Below, piece after piece: positions 1 to 7,205 of a stretch of DNA of 36,442 bases. Origin of the DNA: Gemmatimonadota bacterium (GTDB lineage: Bacteria; Gemmatimonadota; Gemmatimonadetes; Gemmatimonadales; GWC2-71-9). The DNA lies in contig JANYKV010000011.1 of the NCBI GenBank assembly GCA_025358055.1, forward strand, positions 1 to 36,442. Direction: 5' to 3'. Both the position numbers and the translations under genes were made by a program. Below the pieces are notes generated by a model. The model was not told the DNA's origin, did no database searches, and was given only the letters and a program-made list of their open reading frames with translations. The first letter of the stretch is position 1. Each line of letters starts with the position of its first letter.

Positions 1-2
1 CG

Positions 3-53
3 ACGACGTATCGGGCGGACGGCTACTTCTGTGCCACGAGAACCGGGCGATAG
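3..53 (+). CDS. possible 3' end of an upstream cassette gene
   Basis: One + frame is open from the window edge and ends in TAG at 51-53, coding for about 16 residues that end YFCATRTGR. The stop lies 24 bases before the first attC-like hairpin, which is the spacing expected for the last gene of an integron cassette. The fragment is too short to recognise, and a chance open frame is nearly as likely. The rest of 1-262 holds the hairpin described next and no other gene that I can support. Confidence 0.22.
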   Translation, partial: TTYRADGYFCATRTGR

Positions 54-77
54 TCGCGCCGCTGGTGGTTTTGGGGT

Positions 78-216
78 GGCTAACAACGCGTTGCTGCAGT
101 CGGGCGCTACTGGCCCCCGTTTGACAAGTCGCGGCCGCGGCTCAATGTTGGTTCTCGGATGCCGCGGCTCGGCCCCGCGGTTGAGCGCCCGCAGCAGAAC
201 GCGGGTACGTTAGACA
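78..216 (+). other. attC-like recombination site (imperfect hairpin)
   Basis: The left arm has an R''-like box GGCTAAC (78-84) and the right arm an R' box GTTAGAC (209-215) that fits the attC consensus GTTRRRY. The arms pair as CTAAC 80-84 with GTTAG 209-213, GCGTT 88-92 with AACGC 198-202, GCTG 93-96 with CAGC 192-195, and CGGGCGCT 101-108 with AGCGCCCG 184-191. CAGT (97-100) is unpaired on one arm only, like the extrahelical bases of attC sites. The length of about 139 bp is near the upper limit known for attC. A second R''-like box GTTTGAC at 119 could form a nested, shorter site with the same R'. Seen: the hairpin and core boxes. Inferred: function as an attC site. Confidence 0.55.
119..152 (+). 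repeat. 34-bp repeat, copy 1 (inside the attC-like hairpin)
   Basis: This starts with GTTTGACAAGTCGC and ends with AATGTTGGT. A second copy of the same length and spacing lies at 7206-7239 on the same strand. The two agree at about 30 of 34 positions, with all differences in the middle. Its first half resembles an R''-L'' half-site of an attC. Function unknown. Confidence 0.5.
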
Positions 217-262
217 CCAACGTCGGCATCCCGCCTCGTAGGGGCTGACGACCGGGGGAGCG

Positions 263-802
263 ATGGAGCGAGACGAAACTGATATCCTTCAAGCGCTAGA
301 TGCCGCCGTTCGATCGGCCGCTGCCACGATCGAGCCGATCATTGCTTCCGTCGACCGCAAACTTGAGGAGGCCCCGGCCGAAGTGCTGGCGTGGGAGGCC
401 ATTCCACTCGAACGCTACCACACCCGGCTCCCGGAGACGATCCGTTCTAGCTGGGTCTTCGTCCTGCGCGCCAACGTCGCCACCGGGGCTGAGCGGCACC
501 CGAATAGCCATCAGCGCATGATGTCCTACCGAGGACGCGGCGACTTTCAAACGCAGCCAGGTCACGAGTGGTGCTCACACTACATGACAAGCGATCCGGC
601 GGCACCTCTGGAACGGCGATGGATCTCCATTCCGCACAATGTCTGGCATCAGGGCGTGGTCGGTCCAGAGAATTGGGCGGTCGTCTCCTTCCACACCGTC
701 GCCGAGCACGAGTTACTGGAAGAACGGCCCGCAACCGAGGCCGGGAATGCGCCGCGGCAACGCAAGTACGCGGCAGATCACGGCCCCGACGTGAGCCGGT
801 AG
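263..802 (+). CDS. cupin-fold-like hypothetical protein (cassette gene)
   Basis: This encodes 179 residues with no signal peptide and no membrane segment. Residues 1-60 are probably helical. Residues 65-150 look like a small beta-barrel of cupin type, with histidines spaced as possible metal ligands: His79 and His83 in the segment ERHPNSHQ, then His125/His129 in IPHNVWHQG and His144 in VSFHTVAEHE. The pattern of a polar His-rich strand followed by a PxNxxHQG-type turn is seen in cupins that bind a metal and a small acid, but no catalytic family can be named. The ATG at 263 has a G-rich stretch just upstream (GGGGGAG). The gene lies between two attC-like sites (78-216 and 841-908) in the orientation and spacing of an integron cassette. 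It could equally be a non-enzymatic sensor barrel. Confidence 0.7.
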   Translation: MERDETDILQALDAAVRSAAATIEPIIASVDRKLEEAPAEVLAWEAIPLERYHTRLPETIRSSWVFVLRANVATGAERHPNSHQRMMSYRGRGDFQTQPGHEWCSHYMTSDPAAPLERRWISIPHNVWHQGVVGPENWAVVSFHTVAEHELLEERPATEAGNAPRQRKYAADHGPDVSR

Positions 803-840
803 CTGGAGATATGTGGGGTGCAGCACCGCTACAAGTTGGG

Positions 841-908
841 GTCTAACCCAGAACTGGAGTGACGAAGCCGCTGACGCGTCTTCGGATCTCAATCCTAAGT
901 CGTTAGGT
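841..908 (+). other. attC-like recombination site
   Basis: R'' is GTCTAAC (841-847), a perfect RYYYAAC match, and R' is GTTAGGT (902-908), a perfect GTTRRRY match. They are complementary at the CTAAC/GTTAG core. The arms also pair as ACTGGA (853-858) with TCCTAAGT (893-900, with a bulge) and CGAAG (863-867) with CTTCG (880-884). At 68 bp it has the usual attC length. It sits 38 bases after the cupin-like gene and 30 bases before the DinB gene, where a cassette boundary is expected. Confidence 0.55.
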
Positions 909-938
909 ATCAGTACCACTCACGAGGTAGAACACGGA

Positions 939-1475
939 ATGGCCCCTCTTCCCGATCTGCGGCCGACGGTCCTCGCCGCGTGGCGGACCAATAGCCTCGT
1001 TACCGCCCGCCTAGTCGAGCAGCTTTCAACCGCGCTATGGAATGCGTCGATTCCTGGCGTAGTACCACGGCGCACCGTACGCATGATTGCCGCCCATCTG
1101 CACAACGCCCGGAGCCGGTGGCTCAGAACTCTAGGCCAAGAACACGGCATTGCCATCCCCCTGCTGGTTGATCTGCGAAGGGTCACCCGCCGAGGACTCC
1201 TCTCAGCCCTGAGGCGGAGCAGCCGGGGCATCACGGAGTTGCTCGAGCTCGGAATAACATCCGGCGGGCAGATTCCGGCTACAAAGGCTTATATATGGCG
1301 CAACCTGCCGCTGGACGTCGGGCATGTACTGGCCTATTTCGTAGCACATGAGGGACACCACCGAGGACAGATCGTACTGGTGGCACGCCAACTAGGTCAT
1401 CGCCTTCCGCCCGAGGTGACCAATGGGCTTTGGCAGTGGACCGCGCGAGTCCAGGAATGGAATCGTGCACGCTGA
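939..1475 (+). CDS. DinB/YfiT-like four-helix metalloprotein (cassette gene)
   Basis: This encodes 178 residues of the DinB/YfiT-like four-helix-bundle superfamily. Members bind a divalent metal with three histidines, and many act as thiol-dependent S-transferases or stress proteins; the substrate here is unknown. Metal-site residues visible are His53/His55 in AAHLHNARSRWL and His137, His140 and His141 in VAHEGHHRGQIVLVARQLG, the HxxxHRGQ signature of DinB proteins. I chose ATG 939 because GAGG lies 11 bases upstream (924-927) and the homology begins there; an upstream in-frame start at 813 would run through the attC-like site. The gene starts 30 bases after one attC-like site and its TGA is 1 base before the next R'' box, typical of a compact cassette. 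Confidence 0.82.
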   Translation: MAPLPDLRPTVLAAWRTNSLVTARLVEQLSTALWNASIPGVVPRRTVRMIAAHLHNARSRWLRTLGQEHGIAIPLLVDLRRVTRRGLLSALRRSSRGITELLELGITSGGQIPATKAYIWRNLPLDVGHVLAYFVAHEGHHRGQIVLVARQLGHRLPPEVTNGLWQWTARVQEWNRAR

Positions 1476-1476
1476 T

Positions 1477-1529
1477 GCCTAACCGGCACTTGCCGCTGCC
1501 AGGGTCCGCGGGCGGGCAACTGGTCGGTC
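1477..1529 (+). other. degenerate attC-like site
   Basis: A perfect R'' box GCCTAAC (1477-1483) begins one base after the DinB stop codon. A short inverted repeat follows: ACCG 1482-1485 with CGGT 1525-1528, and TTGCC 1490-1494 with GGCAA 1515-1519. The expected R' box is degraded (GTCGGTC at 1523-1529 instead of GTTRRRY). An alternative distal arm (GTGCCGGC near 1588) can also pair with the left arm. I read this as a decayed or inactive third site. Confidence 0.35.
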
Positions 1530-1690
1530 CGGCTTGCTGGAAGGACGTGGTAGCCATCACCGGTCGATCGTGGCTTTCTCTGCAACAGTGCCGGCTATTT
1601 TTGCGACCTCCACGCCTGAGATGAGTTCTGGTCGCAACCGCGCCGGCGTAGCCAGCGGCCTCCGGCAAGCGAACGAAGGGGGAAGAAATC

Positions 1691-2041
1691 ATGATGACGC
1701 GCTTGGTGCCGAAAGTATTCTTCGATCACATGAGCGAAGGCTTGGATCTTTTTGTGAATGGTCTGGGATTCAAAGTGCTTCACCGGGATGCTTCGCTCGC
1801 AGTTGTGGCGAGGGATGAGGCAAAGGCATACGTCATCGAGAGCTCGGAGTACGCGGCGAAAGATCGACCTGAGATTGCGATCGAAACCGACACTATCGGC
1901 GAGCTCTACCAAGAAATTTCATCGAAGCGGCCCGACTTGCTGCATCCGAACTCAAAGCAAGTGATGAAAAAGCCATGGGGTGCACAGGAGTTCGCTGTTC
2001 TGGACCAGACTGGCGTTTGCGTGATCTTCCGTCAGTGGTAG
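1691..2041 (+). CDS. VOC (glyoxalase/bleomycin-resistance fold) protein
   Basis: This encodes 116 residues, the length of a single VOC module pair. The opening segment PKVFFDHMSEGLDLFVNGLGFKV and the closing segment AQEFAVLDQTGVCVIFRQW follow the beta-alpha-beta-beta-beta pattern of the vicinal oxygen chelate superfamily. The middle contains PEIAIETDTIGELYQEISSK, common in small bleomycin-resistance-like proteins. The canonical metal ligands are not all obvious, so catalysis is not assured; it may bind a small molecule instead. The start at ATG 1691 has a strong purine-rich site GGGGGAAG about 6 bases upstream; a second ATG follows directly at 1694. It is the third gene of the presumed cassette array, but has a longer leader (about 160 bases) and no recognisable attC after it. 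Confidence 0.82.
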   Translation: MMTRLVPKVFFDHMSEGLDLFVNGLGFKVLHRDASLAVVARDEAKAYVIESSEYAAKDRPEIAIETDTIGELYQEISSKRPDLLHPNSKQVMKKPWGAQEFAVLDQTGVCVIFRQW

Positions 2042-2154
2042 CAGTCCATAGCCCGGCGAGTAGAGGCATTCATGAGTTGCGCCTGCACGATCGGGCGGTC
2101 GCGGCCCCACGGGTCAGGCGCGATCCGCTCGGCGGCGATGGACTTCTCCAACAT
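2032..2154 (-). CDS. possible 40-aa hypothetical protein
   Basis: A short minus-strand frame runs from ATG 2154 to TGA 2032-2034 and overlaps the tail of the VOC gene by 10 bases. It has AGGAG eight bases before the ATG. The product begins MLEKSIAAERIAPDPWGRD and is charged and soluble. It may be a genuine small protein or the N-terminus of a gene whose remainder is lost. I recognise no family; support rests on the ribosome binding site alone. Confidence 0.28.
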   Translation of the reverse strand: MLEKSIAAERIAPDPWGRDRPIVQAQLMNASTRRAMDCYH

Positions 2155-2189
2155 TTGCTTCACTCCTGACAACCTTCGCGGATAGAAAC

Positions 2190-2639
2190 ATGCGCAAAAA
2201 CGGTCTGCAAACCGCCCTGCTCAGTGCTGGCTTGTTGATTCCCGGACCGCGCGACCACTGGACGCAACGGGCGAGTTCCGTCCGCCCAGTCACCCTCCGG
2301 ACCGAATACCTCGTCGATCCACTTGCAATCGACACTCGCATCCCCCGCCTGAGCTGGATCATCGATGCCGGCACCGCACGCGGAGTCACCCAGAGTGCGT
2401 ATGAAATAGAGGTGGCGAGCACTCCGGCCGGCCTTGCAGCGGACAAGGCCGACCTCTGGCACTCGGGGAAAACAGCGAGCAACCACCAGAACCAGATCGA
2501 GTACCAGGGCGCTCAACTCACGAGCCGCCAGCAGGCCTTCTGGAAAGTCCGGCTCTGGGACCAAACCGGCGCACCATCAGGATGGAGCAAGCCGGCCACT
2601 TGGTCGATGGGGTTTCTCGAGAACCGCCGGCCCAAGTGA
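2190..2639 (+). pseudogene. GH78 alpha-L-rhamnosidase, N-terminal fragment
   Basis: The 149-residue frame has a signal-peptide-like start (MRKNGLQTALLSAGLLIPG), then the N-terminal Ig-like domain of bacterial GH78 rhamnosidases: VTLRTEYLVDPLAIDTRIPRL, SAYEIEVAS, ADLWHSGKTAS, LTSRQQAFWKVRLWDQTGAPS and WSKPATWSMGFL are all family signatures. Full-length enzymes are about 900-1,100 residues, and here the carbohydrate-binding and catalytic (alpha/alpha)6 domains are absent. After about residue 145 the sequence changes abruptly into an O-methyltransferase-like stretch. The fragment cannot be catalytic. No convincing ribosome binding site precedes ATG 2190. Confidence 0.72.
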
Positions 2640-2782
2640 TGAACCTGCTAATGGGCAAAGCCGTGACACAAGCCATTGCGGTCATGGCGCAATTCGGTAT
2701 GGCGGACCAAATGAAGGACGACACCGTTTCGTCGGACGACATCGCCAAGAAGTGTGGCGCACACGCCGGGTCGGTTTACCGC
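2624..2782 (+). pseudogene. O-methyltransferase dimerisation-domain fragment
   Basis: In the frame that starts at ATG 2582, residues 15-67 match the winged-helix dimerisation domain at the N-terminus of SAM-dependent O-methyltransferases: PPAQVMNLLMGKAVTQAI, FGMADQMKDDTVSSDDIAKK and GAHAGSVYR. In intact proteins this continues as a leucine-rich helix (YRLLRAL) and then the methyltransferase domain. Here the frame turns into unrelated sequence after SVYR and ends at 2914. Only about 53 of roughly 340 residues remain. The stretch to 2870 includes a phrase in another frame (SEYLYFSNLMEA) that may derive from yet another broken gene. Confidence 0.6.
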
Positions 2783-2874
2783 CCCTCCTCCGCGGCTCTC
2801 CTTGCGACCGCAGCGGATCTGAGTACCTTTACTTTTCCAACCTCATGGAAGCTCGCGCAGGTTCCGCGCCTCGA

Positions 2875-3027
2875 CTACCGCTTCGCTCCTCGCTTCGGCT
2901 TGTCCGGCGCCTGAGTCAGTGCCGATCCCGCCAGCTTCTTCGCTTCCTGCGGCGTGGCCTTGCCGGTGCTGAGTACGTGGCCCGCGGTCTTTGCCACTGT
3001 CGGAGACGTCTTCTCGGTTCGTGCCAT
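2875..3027 (-). CDS. small basic hypothetical protein (50 aa)
   Basis: The start at ATG 3027 has a perfect AGGAGG eight bases upstream, the best ribosome binding site in the left part of the window; an upstream in-frame ATG at 3057 lacks this support. The 50-residue product starts MARTEKTSPTVAKTAGHVL and ends in a Lys/Arg-rich tail. It resembles, from memory, small conserved basic proteins of the MARxxKTSxxVAxxAxxxL type annotated as hypothetical in many proteobacteria, with the middle phrase TGKATPQEAKKLAGSALTQ. It may bind nucleic acid or be a small stress protein; nothing in the sequence decides this. It lies opposite the end of the gene remnants at 2190-2914. Confidence 0.6.
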   Translation of the reverse strand: MARTEKTSPTVAKTAGHVLSTGKATPQEAKKLAGSALTQAPDKPKRGAKR

Positions 3028-3276
3028 CGTTGCATCCTCCTGCAACGTCGCCAGCAATAACTTTGCGTCGTTGGGATCCGAGAACGACCATTCACCCTCT
3101 CACCAGCAACGAGAAGGCACGAACGCGCAATCCGATATCGGAGAATCGCCTCTCCTTCTGCAGGGCTTCCCGCACCCGCTGAACGATGCACAAAACGGGA
3201 CTCAGAAGTGGCGCCGGCGATATCGAGCTGATGCCGTTGACCACACCACCCCGGCTGCGCACTCGAAGAGGAGCAC

Positions 3277-5154
3277 TTGAGGAATCGTTCCCGTCCTGAC
3301 GTCGTGGCCGAAGGGCCGAACGGCGAGTCACCACCGAGCAGCGACGGCTCGGCGGCGGCATGGTACAACGGTCGGGCGGTGCCGACGGCGACGACGCTCG
3401 TCTTGGCGGCCGGCACGGCAGCGCTCCTCATCGCTGCCAGCTGGGGGCACGCGTCGATCTTCTGGGGAGACTACGGCAAGTGGCTCTTCGAGGTGCAGCG
3501 CGTGGGGGAAGGGGCTCGCCTCTACACCGACGTCTACTGGCCCCAGCTCCCGTTGGCGGCGTGGATCTTTGGCGCGTGGACTCGACTCGTGGGGAGCGAG
3601 CTCTCGAACATCTGGACGCTGACCAGCGCGCTGGCGATGGCGCTGGCCCTCCTGTTCGCCTTGCATGCGCGACGCCTCGTGCCTGGGCGCGTAGCGGCAT
3701 GGGTCATCCCGCCGTCGCTCGTGCTGATCTTCGCGCTCACCTCGATCAATTCGGCGCCGATCGGGATGGGGATGTACATGCCCGCAGCCCCGTTAGGCGC
3801 GGCATTCCTGCTTGGCGCGCTGATTTTCGCCGAGGATGTCGTCCGCACCGGCTCCCTGACGCGGGCGCCGTGGATCGGCGTGGCATGCGGGCTGGCGTTG
3901 GCGACAAAGATCGATTTTTGGCCTCCGATTGCGGCGCTCCTCCTGCTTGTTGCGCTCCTCGCGCCAGTTCGGCGCGGCGCACTCGTCGGCGCTCTCGCAG
4001 CAGGGATCGCGATCGTTGCCACTCCGACACTCGCGGTGCTTCTGCGGCAGTTCGCGCCCGGCGAGATGCTGTCGCTCCTCCTTGGCTTCGGGCAGGCGCG
4101 CGAGTTTGCCGGGCGCAGCTCGCCGACGATGGAACGCGTCGTCCTGGAGATCACAAGCGCGAGCGCGTTCACCGCACTCGCGCTCGCCCTCATTCCCCCC
4201 GAAGCACGCTCCCGGCGGCATGCGAAGTGGTTGGTAGCGATGCTCTCCCTCGCTGCGCTCGGCTGCGCGATCTGGGTCGCCAACGGCCCCGCAGGAGCGA
4301 CCGCGATGGGGCCGTTTGGGTGGCCCGGGCGGCGTGAGCTCGTGAGCGAACTTGTCGATGCCATCGTTCGGCACGCGCCTTCGGGGCTCTTTCCCCTGGC
4401 GGCGCTGGCGGCAATCGCTCGTTGGCGCGCAGGCAACGACGCGGTCGAGCGACGACGCGTTCTTCTGCTCGTCGCCGGCGTGGCGGCGGCCGCGCGCGTG
4501 CGCCGGATGGGAGAGAACGTCGAGTTCTATCAGGCGATGATCGAGCTGCCGCTGTACTTCGCCCTCGCCATCGAGTTCCTCCCGATGCCCGCGGTTCGCG
4601 CAGGCGCGTTCGTGCAGCGCGGCGTCGTCACGCTGGCGTGCGTCGCCCTGCTGTGTCACTGGCAGCTCAGCTACGGATTCCTTACGCGACGTGGCTGGCA
4701 ATCGGCGCATCCGACGCTGCGCGGCGTGATGCATCTGCGGGAGGGCGAGTACCTCCTGCTGCAATCGATGGTTGGCGCTGCAGACTCGATCGATCCGACG
4801 CGAGCGCGCCCGCTCTTCGCCTTTGGGTATTCCGGCGGATTCAACTATTTCATGCAGCGCCGCAACCCGACATCGACAACTCAGGGATTTGCCTTCTCGG
4901 TGCACTCAACACTGGAGGAAAACGTGACGCGCGTGCGAAGCGCCAACCCGCCGGCGTTCCTCCTCGACAATCGAATCATCGGCCATGTCCCATTTCCCCA
5001 GAAGGGCGTGCACCTCCTGCGCTGGCGAGCGCCGACGATCCTCAGCCCCTACCTGCGCGTCGATCGCCCACTCTTCGACGCGCTCGCCGCCGACTGTCGC
5101 CCTGTCACGGGATTCCCGGCGGGCAGTCCGACGTTCACCCTCTATTCCTGCTGA
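3277..5154 (+). CDS. GT39/ArnT-like integral membrane glycosyltransferase
   Basis: This encodes 625 residues with about 10-12 hydrophobic segments between residues 35 and 460, followed by a soluble C-terminal domain of about 160 residues. The first loop has the GT-C pattern DYGKWLFEVQRVGEGARLYTDVYWPQLP: an Asp in the first extracytoplasmic loop, then a G.. LYxDVxxPQxPL motif as in polyprenyl-phosphate-dependent mannosyl- and arabinosyl-transferases. It probably moves a sugar from an undecaprenyl-phosphate donor to a cell-surface acceptor at the outer face of the inner membrane; donor and acceptor are unknown. The start is TTG 3277 with AAGAGGAG three bases upstream, a tight spacing, so the start is uncertain. 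It stands alone, with no co-directional neighbour. Confidence 0.72.
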   Translation: MRNRSRPDVVAEGPNGESPPSSDGSAAAWYNGRAVPTATTLVLAAGTAALLIAASWGHASIFWGDYGKWLFEVQRVGEGARLYTDVYWPQLPLAAWIFGAWTRLVGSELSNIWTLTSALAMALALLFALHARRLVPGRVAAWVIPPSLVLIFALTSINSAPIGMGMYMPAAPLGAAFLLGALIFAEDVVRTGSLTRAPWIGVACGLALATKIDFWPPIAALLLLVALLAPVRRGALVGALAAGIAIVATPTLAVLLRQFAPGEMLSLLLGFGQAREFAGRSSPTMERVVLEITSASAFTALALALIPPEARSRRHAKWLVAMLSLAALGCAIWVANGPAGATAMGPFGWPGRRELVSELVDAIVRHAPSGLFPLAALAAIARWRAGNDAVERRRVLLLVAGVAAAARVRRMGENVEFYQAMIELPLYFALAIEFLPMPAVRAGAFVQRGVVTLACVALLCHWQLSYGFLTRRGWQSAHPTLRGVMHLREGEYLLLQSMVGAADSIDPTRARPLFAFGYSGGFNYFMQRRNPTSTTQGFAFSVHSTLEENVTRVRSANPPAFLLDNRIIGHVPFPQKGVHLLRWRAPTILSPYLRVDRPLFDALAADCRPVTGFPAGSPTFTLYSC

Positions 5155-5218
5155 GCGCAAACCCGGTCTTGCCTACAAACGGTCATGCGAACTCCGAACC
5201 TCACGGAGACATCGCCGC

Positions 5219-5347
5219 GCCTAACGCCCCCTCACGCGGGCGCGGCCCTCACCGCGTGCCCCTTGGCCAGCAGCGGAGTTCTTGAGCACGGCATCTCGTG
5301 CGACGCCCCCGGGCGGTCGAATCGGAAGGGTTGGCGGGGGGCGTCAG
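5219..5347 (+). repeat. hairpin-rich intergenic segment
   Basis: The gap 5155-5448 holds no gene that I can support but several inverted repeats: CACGCGG (5234) with CCGCGTG (5253), GACGCCCCC 5302-5310 with GGGGGCGTC 5337-5345, and alternatively CTAACGCCCCC 5221-5231 with GGGGGCGTCAG 5337-5347. The last pairing begins with GCCTAAC (5219-5225), an attC R''-like box, but the right end lacks a GTTRRRY box. There is no U-tract, so this is not a standard terminator. It may be a decayed recombination site or a folded 3' region of the preceding gene. Confidence 0.35.
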
Positions 5348-5448
5348 CGTGGTAATATCCAATCCGGGATAGGAATTTCAATCGGGGTCGGCTGAGTATA
5401 CGGCGTGGCCTCTGCCACGCGAGGACCGGCGGGCGGGCGGCAGCGTGA

Positions 5449-5985
5449 CGCAGGGCCCGCGGCGCCGAGGCGGGCACGCGGTACCCTGGCTCCAACGTTC
5501 AGGAGGTCACCGCCGCCGCGACCGATCTCGCGGGGGATCAATTCATCGCCTGTGGCACCTGGCTCTGGCAGGAGGAGCAGGCGCGCGCCGGCCAGTCGGT
5601 CTATAGCTACTACTTCAGCCGTCCGCGGCCTCCACTGACCCACCCGGAGCCGGCACCCAGCGCCAAACCGGCCGATCCCTCGGCCTCGGCCCCGCCAGGC
5701 GGCCCGCACTCAACGGAGATTGAGTATGCGCTTGGCATTCTGCCGGGCAACACGGTGTACGCTTGGACCACGGACGACCATAAGGTGTCGGCGACGATGA
5801 TGGACTACTTCGTGAACTTCGTGAAGACAGGAAACCCGAATGGCCTCGGACTGCCGCCATGGCCGCAAGGAAAGCCGGACGCCAACGGTAAGGTGACACG
5901 GACGCGCATCGACGTGGATACTCATACAGAACGCGAGCCACGGGAGCGCTACCTTTTCCTTCAGAGCTTCTCCGCCGCGCGGTAG
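5449..5985 (+). pseudogene. carboxylesterase type B, C-terminal remnant
   Basis: The frame opens just after a stop at 5446-5448 with no plausible start. From about 5479 it reads YPGSNVQEV, ATDLAGDQFIACGTWLW, YSYYFSRPRPPL, then GGPHSTEIEYALG, VYAWTTDDHKVSATMMDYFVNF and TGNPNG, ending RYLFLQSF. This is the C-terminal third of alpha/beta-hydrolase carboxylesterases (PF00135) with the catalytic-His region (GxxHSxEIEYxxG). The nucleophile Ser (GESAG) and the oxyanion region are missing because the upstream two thirds are gone. It cannot hydrolyse esters. The following 288 bases (5986-6273) show no gene or repeat that I can identify. Confidence 0.75.
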
Positions 5986-6273
5986 TTTGCGCTGGCATGG
6001 AGGCTATGCTCGGGCACCGACACGGGGCTCTGCAGGTTCGTTTCTCGGGCCGCGAGTTCCTCTGCATTAAGGGCATGAGGGCCAACGACCGGCTCCTCAC
6101 AACGTCACGACTGGCCCACGACGGTTCCTGAAGGCACCACGCCACGCTCGACCTCAACCCGTCGGGCACGCTCGTCACCTCATGATGCCGACGGATTCGG
6201 CCGAGCCGCCGCGCGACTCAACCGCATGCGAACGAAGGTCCGGCTGTTCGACCCTAAGTCTTCGATACTCCGC

Positions 6274-7125
6274 TCAGCGCGCCGCTTCGATCGCTACGGG
6301 GTCGCCCACCCGAACCGCCCCGGTCGAAAGCACGTCTCCCTTAACCCCGATGTTACCACCGTTGTGCTCGAATGCGGCCGCCAGCACCGCGGGGTCCGGG
6401 CCCATCGACGCTTGATCGAGATTAACCATTACGCAGCGAATGCACGGCTTGACGATCCGGGTCCGGACCGTGTCCCCAATTCGAACCACTCGCCCGACCC
6501 AGTCGTTTTCAACGAACCCGGTCGCGGTAGTCTCGATCACCACATTAGGCCGAAACCGACCTGGCTCGAACCTGCTGCCCGGCACGCGCGACCTGAGCTC
6601 CGCCAAGCTCGCCAACGTGAGGAGGTGCAGAATGCCGCTGTCGAAGAACGTGCCGGGCGGCATGACGTGTTCGGTGACCTCATCGCGGTAGAACCGGCCC
6701 TGGTACCAGAGCCCTGGTTGGTCGGGCCAGTGATACTCGAACCTGGCCCCCTCCGGCGGGATCGACGTCAGACTCACCGGCCGACCAAGACCGGCGGAGA
6801 GCACAGTATCGAGTGCGGCGCCGGTGTCGCTGCTCATGCTCGTCCCATCCGGACAAATGATCAGCAAGGGTGGCAGCGCTTCGGTCCGCCCGGGGATCTC
6901 GGAGAACCGAGCCTGGTAGTCCAAGAGTCGCGGCCAGCGACGCGGTCGTTTCGCGCTGACCACTCGGCCCGTCTCCCGGTCGATCAGGGCGTAGCCTCGA
7001 TCGCCTCGAATCCCGGTGCCGGCAATTTCGGCGGTCGTGAGGTCTTCCCCGGCCATGGACTTCACTGGGAAGCGATGGAGCGAAGCCACCCGACCGACGA
7101 TTGTAGCGCCGATGATCAACTCCAC
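6274..7125 (-). CDS. MOSC-domain protein (YcbX/MOCO sulfurase C-terminal type)
   Basis: This encodes an N-terminal MOSC beta-barrel domain beginning GRVASLHRFPVKSMAGEDL, followed by a MOSC domain with the diagnostic VKPCIRCVMVNLD phrase, whose first Cys is the one expected to carry a sulfide or bind molybdenum cofactor. GNIGVKGDVL near the end also fits MOSC proteins. Such proteins take part in Moco-dependent N-hydroxylate reduction or sulfur transfer; the partner is not encoded here. I place the start at GTG 7125 because the domain begins within ten residues of it and 283 residues is the usual length. The frame is open up to ATG 7245, which would add a 40-residue non-homologous leader containing the 34-bp repeat. 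Confidence 0.82.
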   Translation of the reverse strand: MELIIGATIVGRVASLHRFPVKSMAGEDLTTAEIAGTGIRGDRGYALIDRETGRVVSAKRPRRWPRLLDYQARFSEIPGRTEALPPLLIICPDGTSMSSDTGAALDTVLSAGLGRPVSLTSIPPEGARFEYHWPDQPGLWYQGRFYRDEVTEHVMPPGTFFDSGILHLLTLASLAELRSRVPGSRFEPGRFRPNVVIETTATGFVENDWVGRVVRIGDTVRTRIVKPCIRCVMVNLDQASMGPDPAVLAAAFEHNGGNIGVKGDVLSTGAVRVGDPVAIEAAR

Positions 7126-7205
7126 AGGTCCGCCAGTCCACCAAGGAGCGCGCGATTCACTCGGACCTCCCGGCAATCGACGAGGGATCGCCCCATCCTC
7201 GGCCG

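Noticed and set aside
5986-6273. Possible transposase or integrase C-terminal remnant in the gap
   Set aside because: A short frame reads RFSGREFLCIKG and is interrupted by a stop; the likeness to integrase C-termini is too weak to support.
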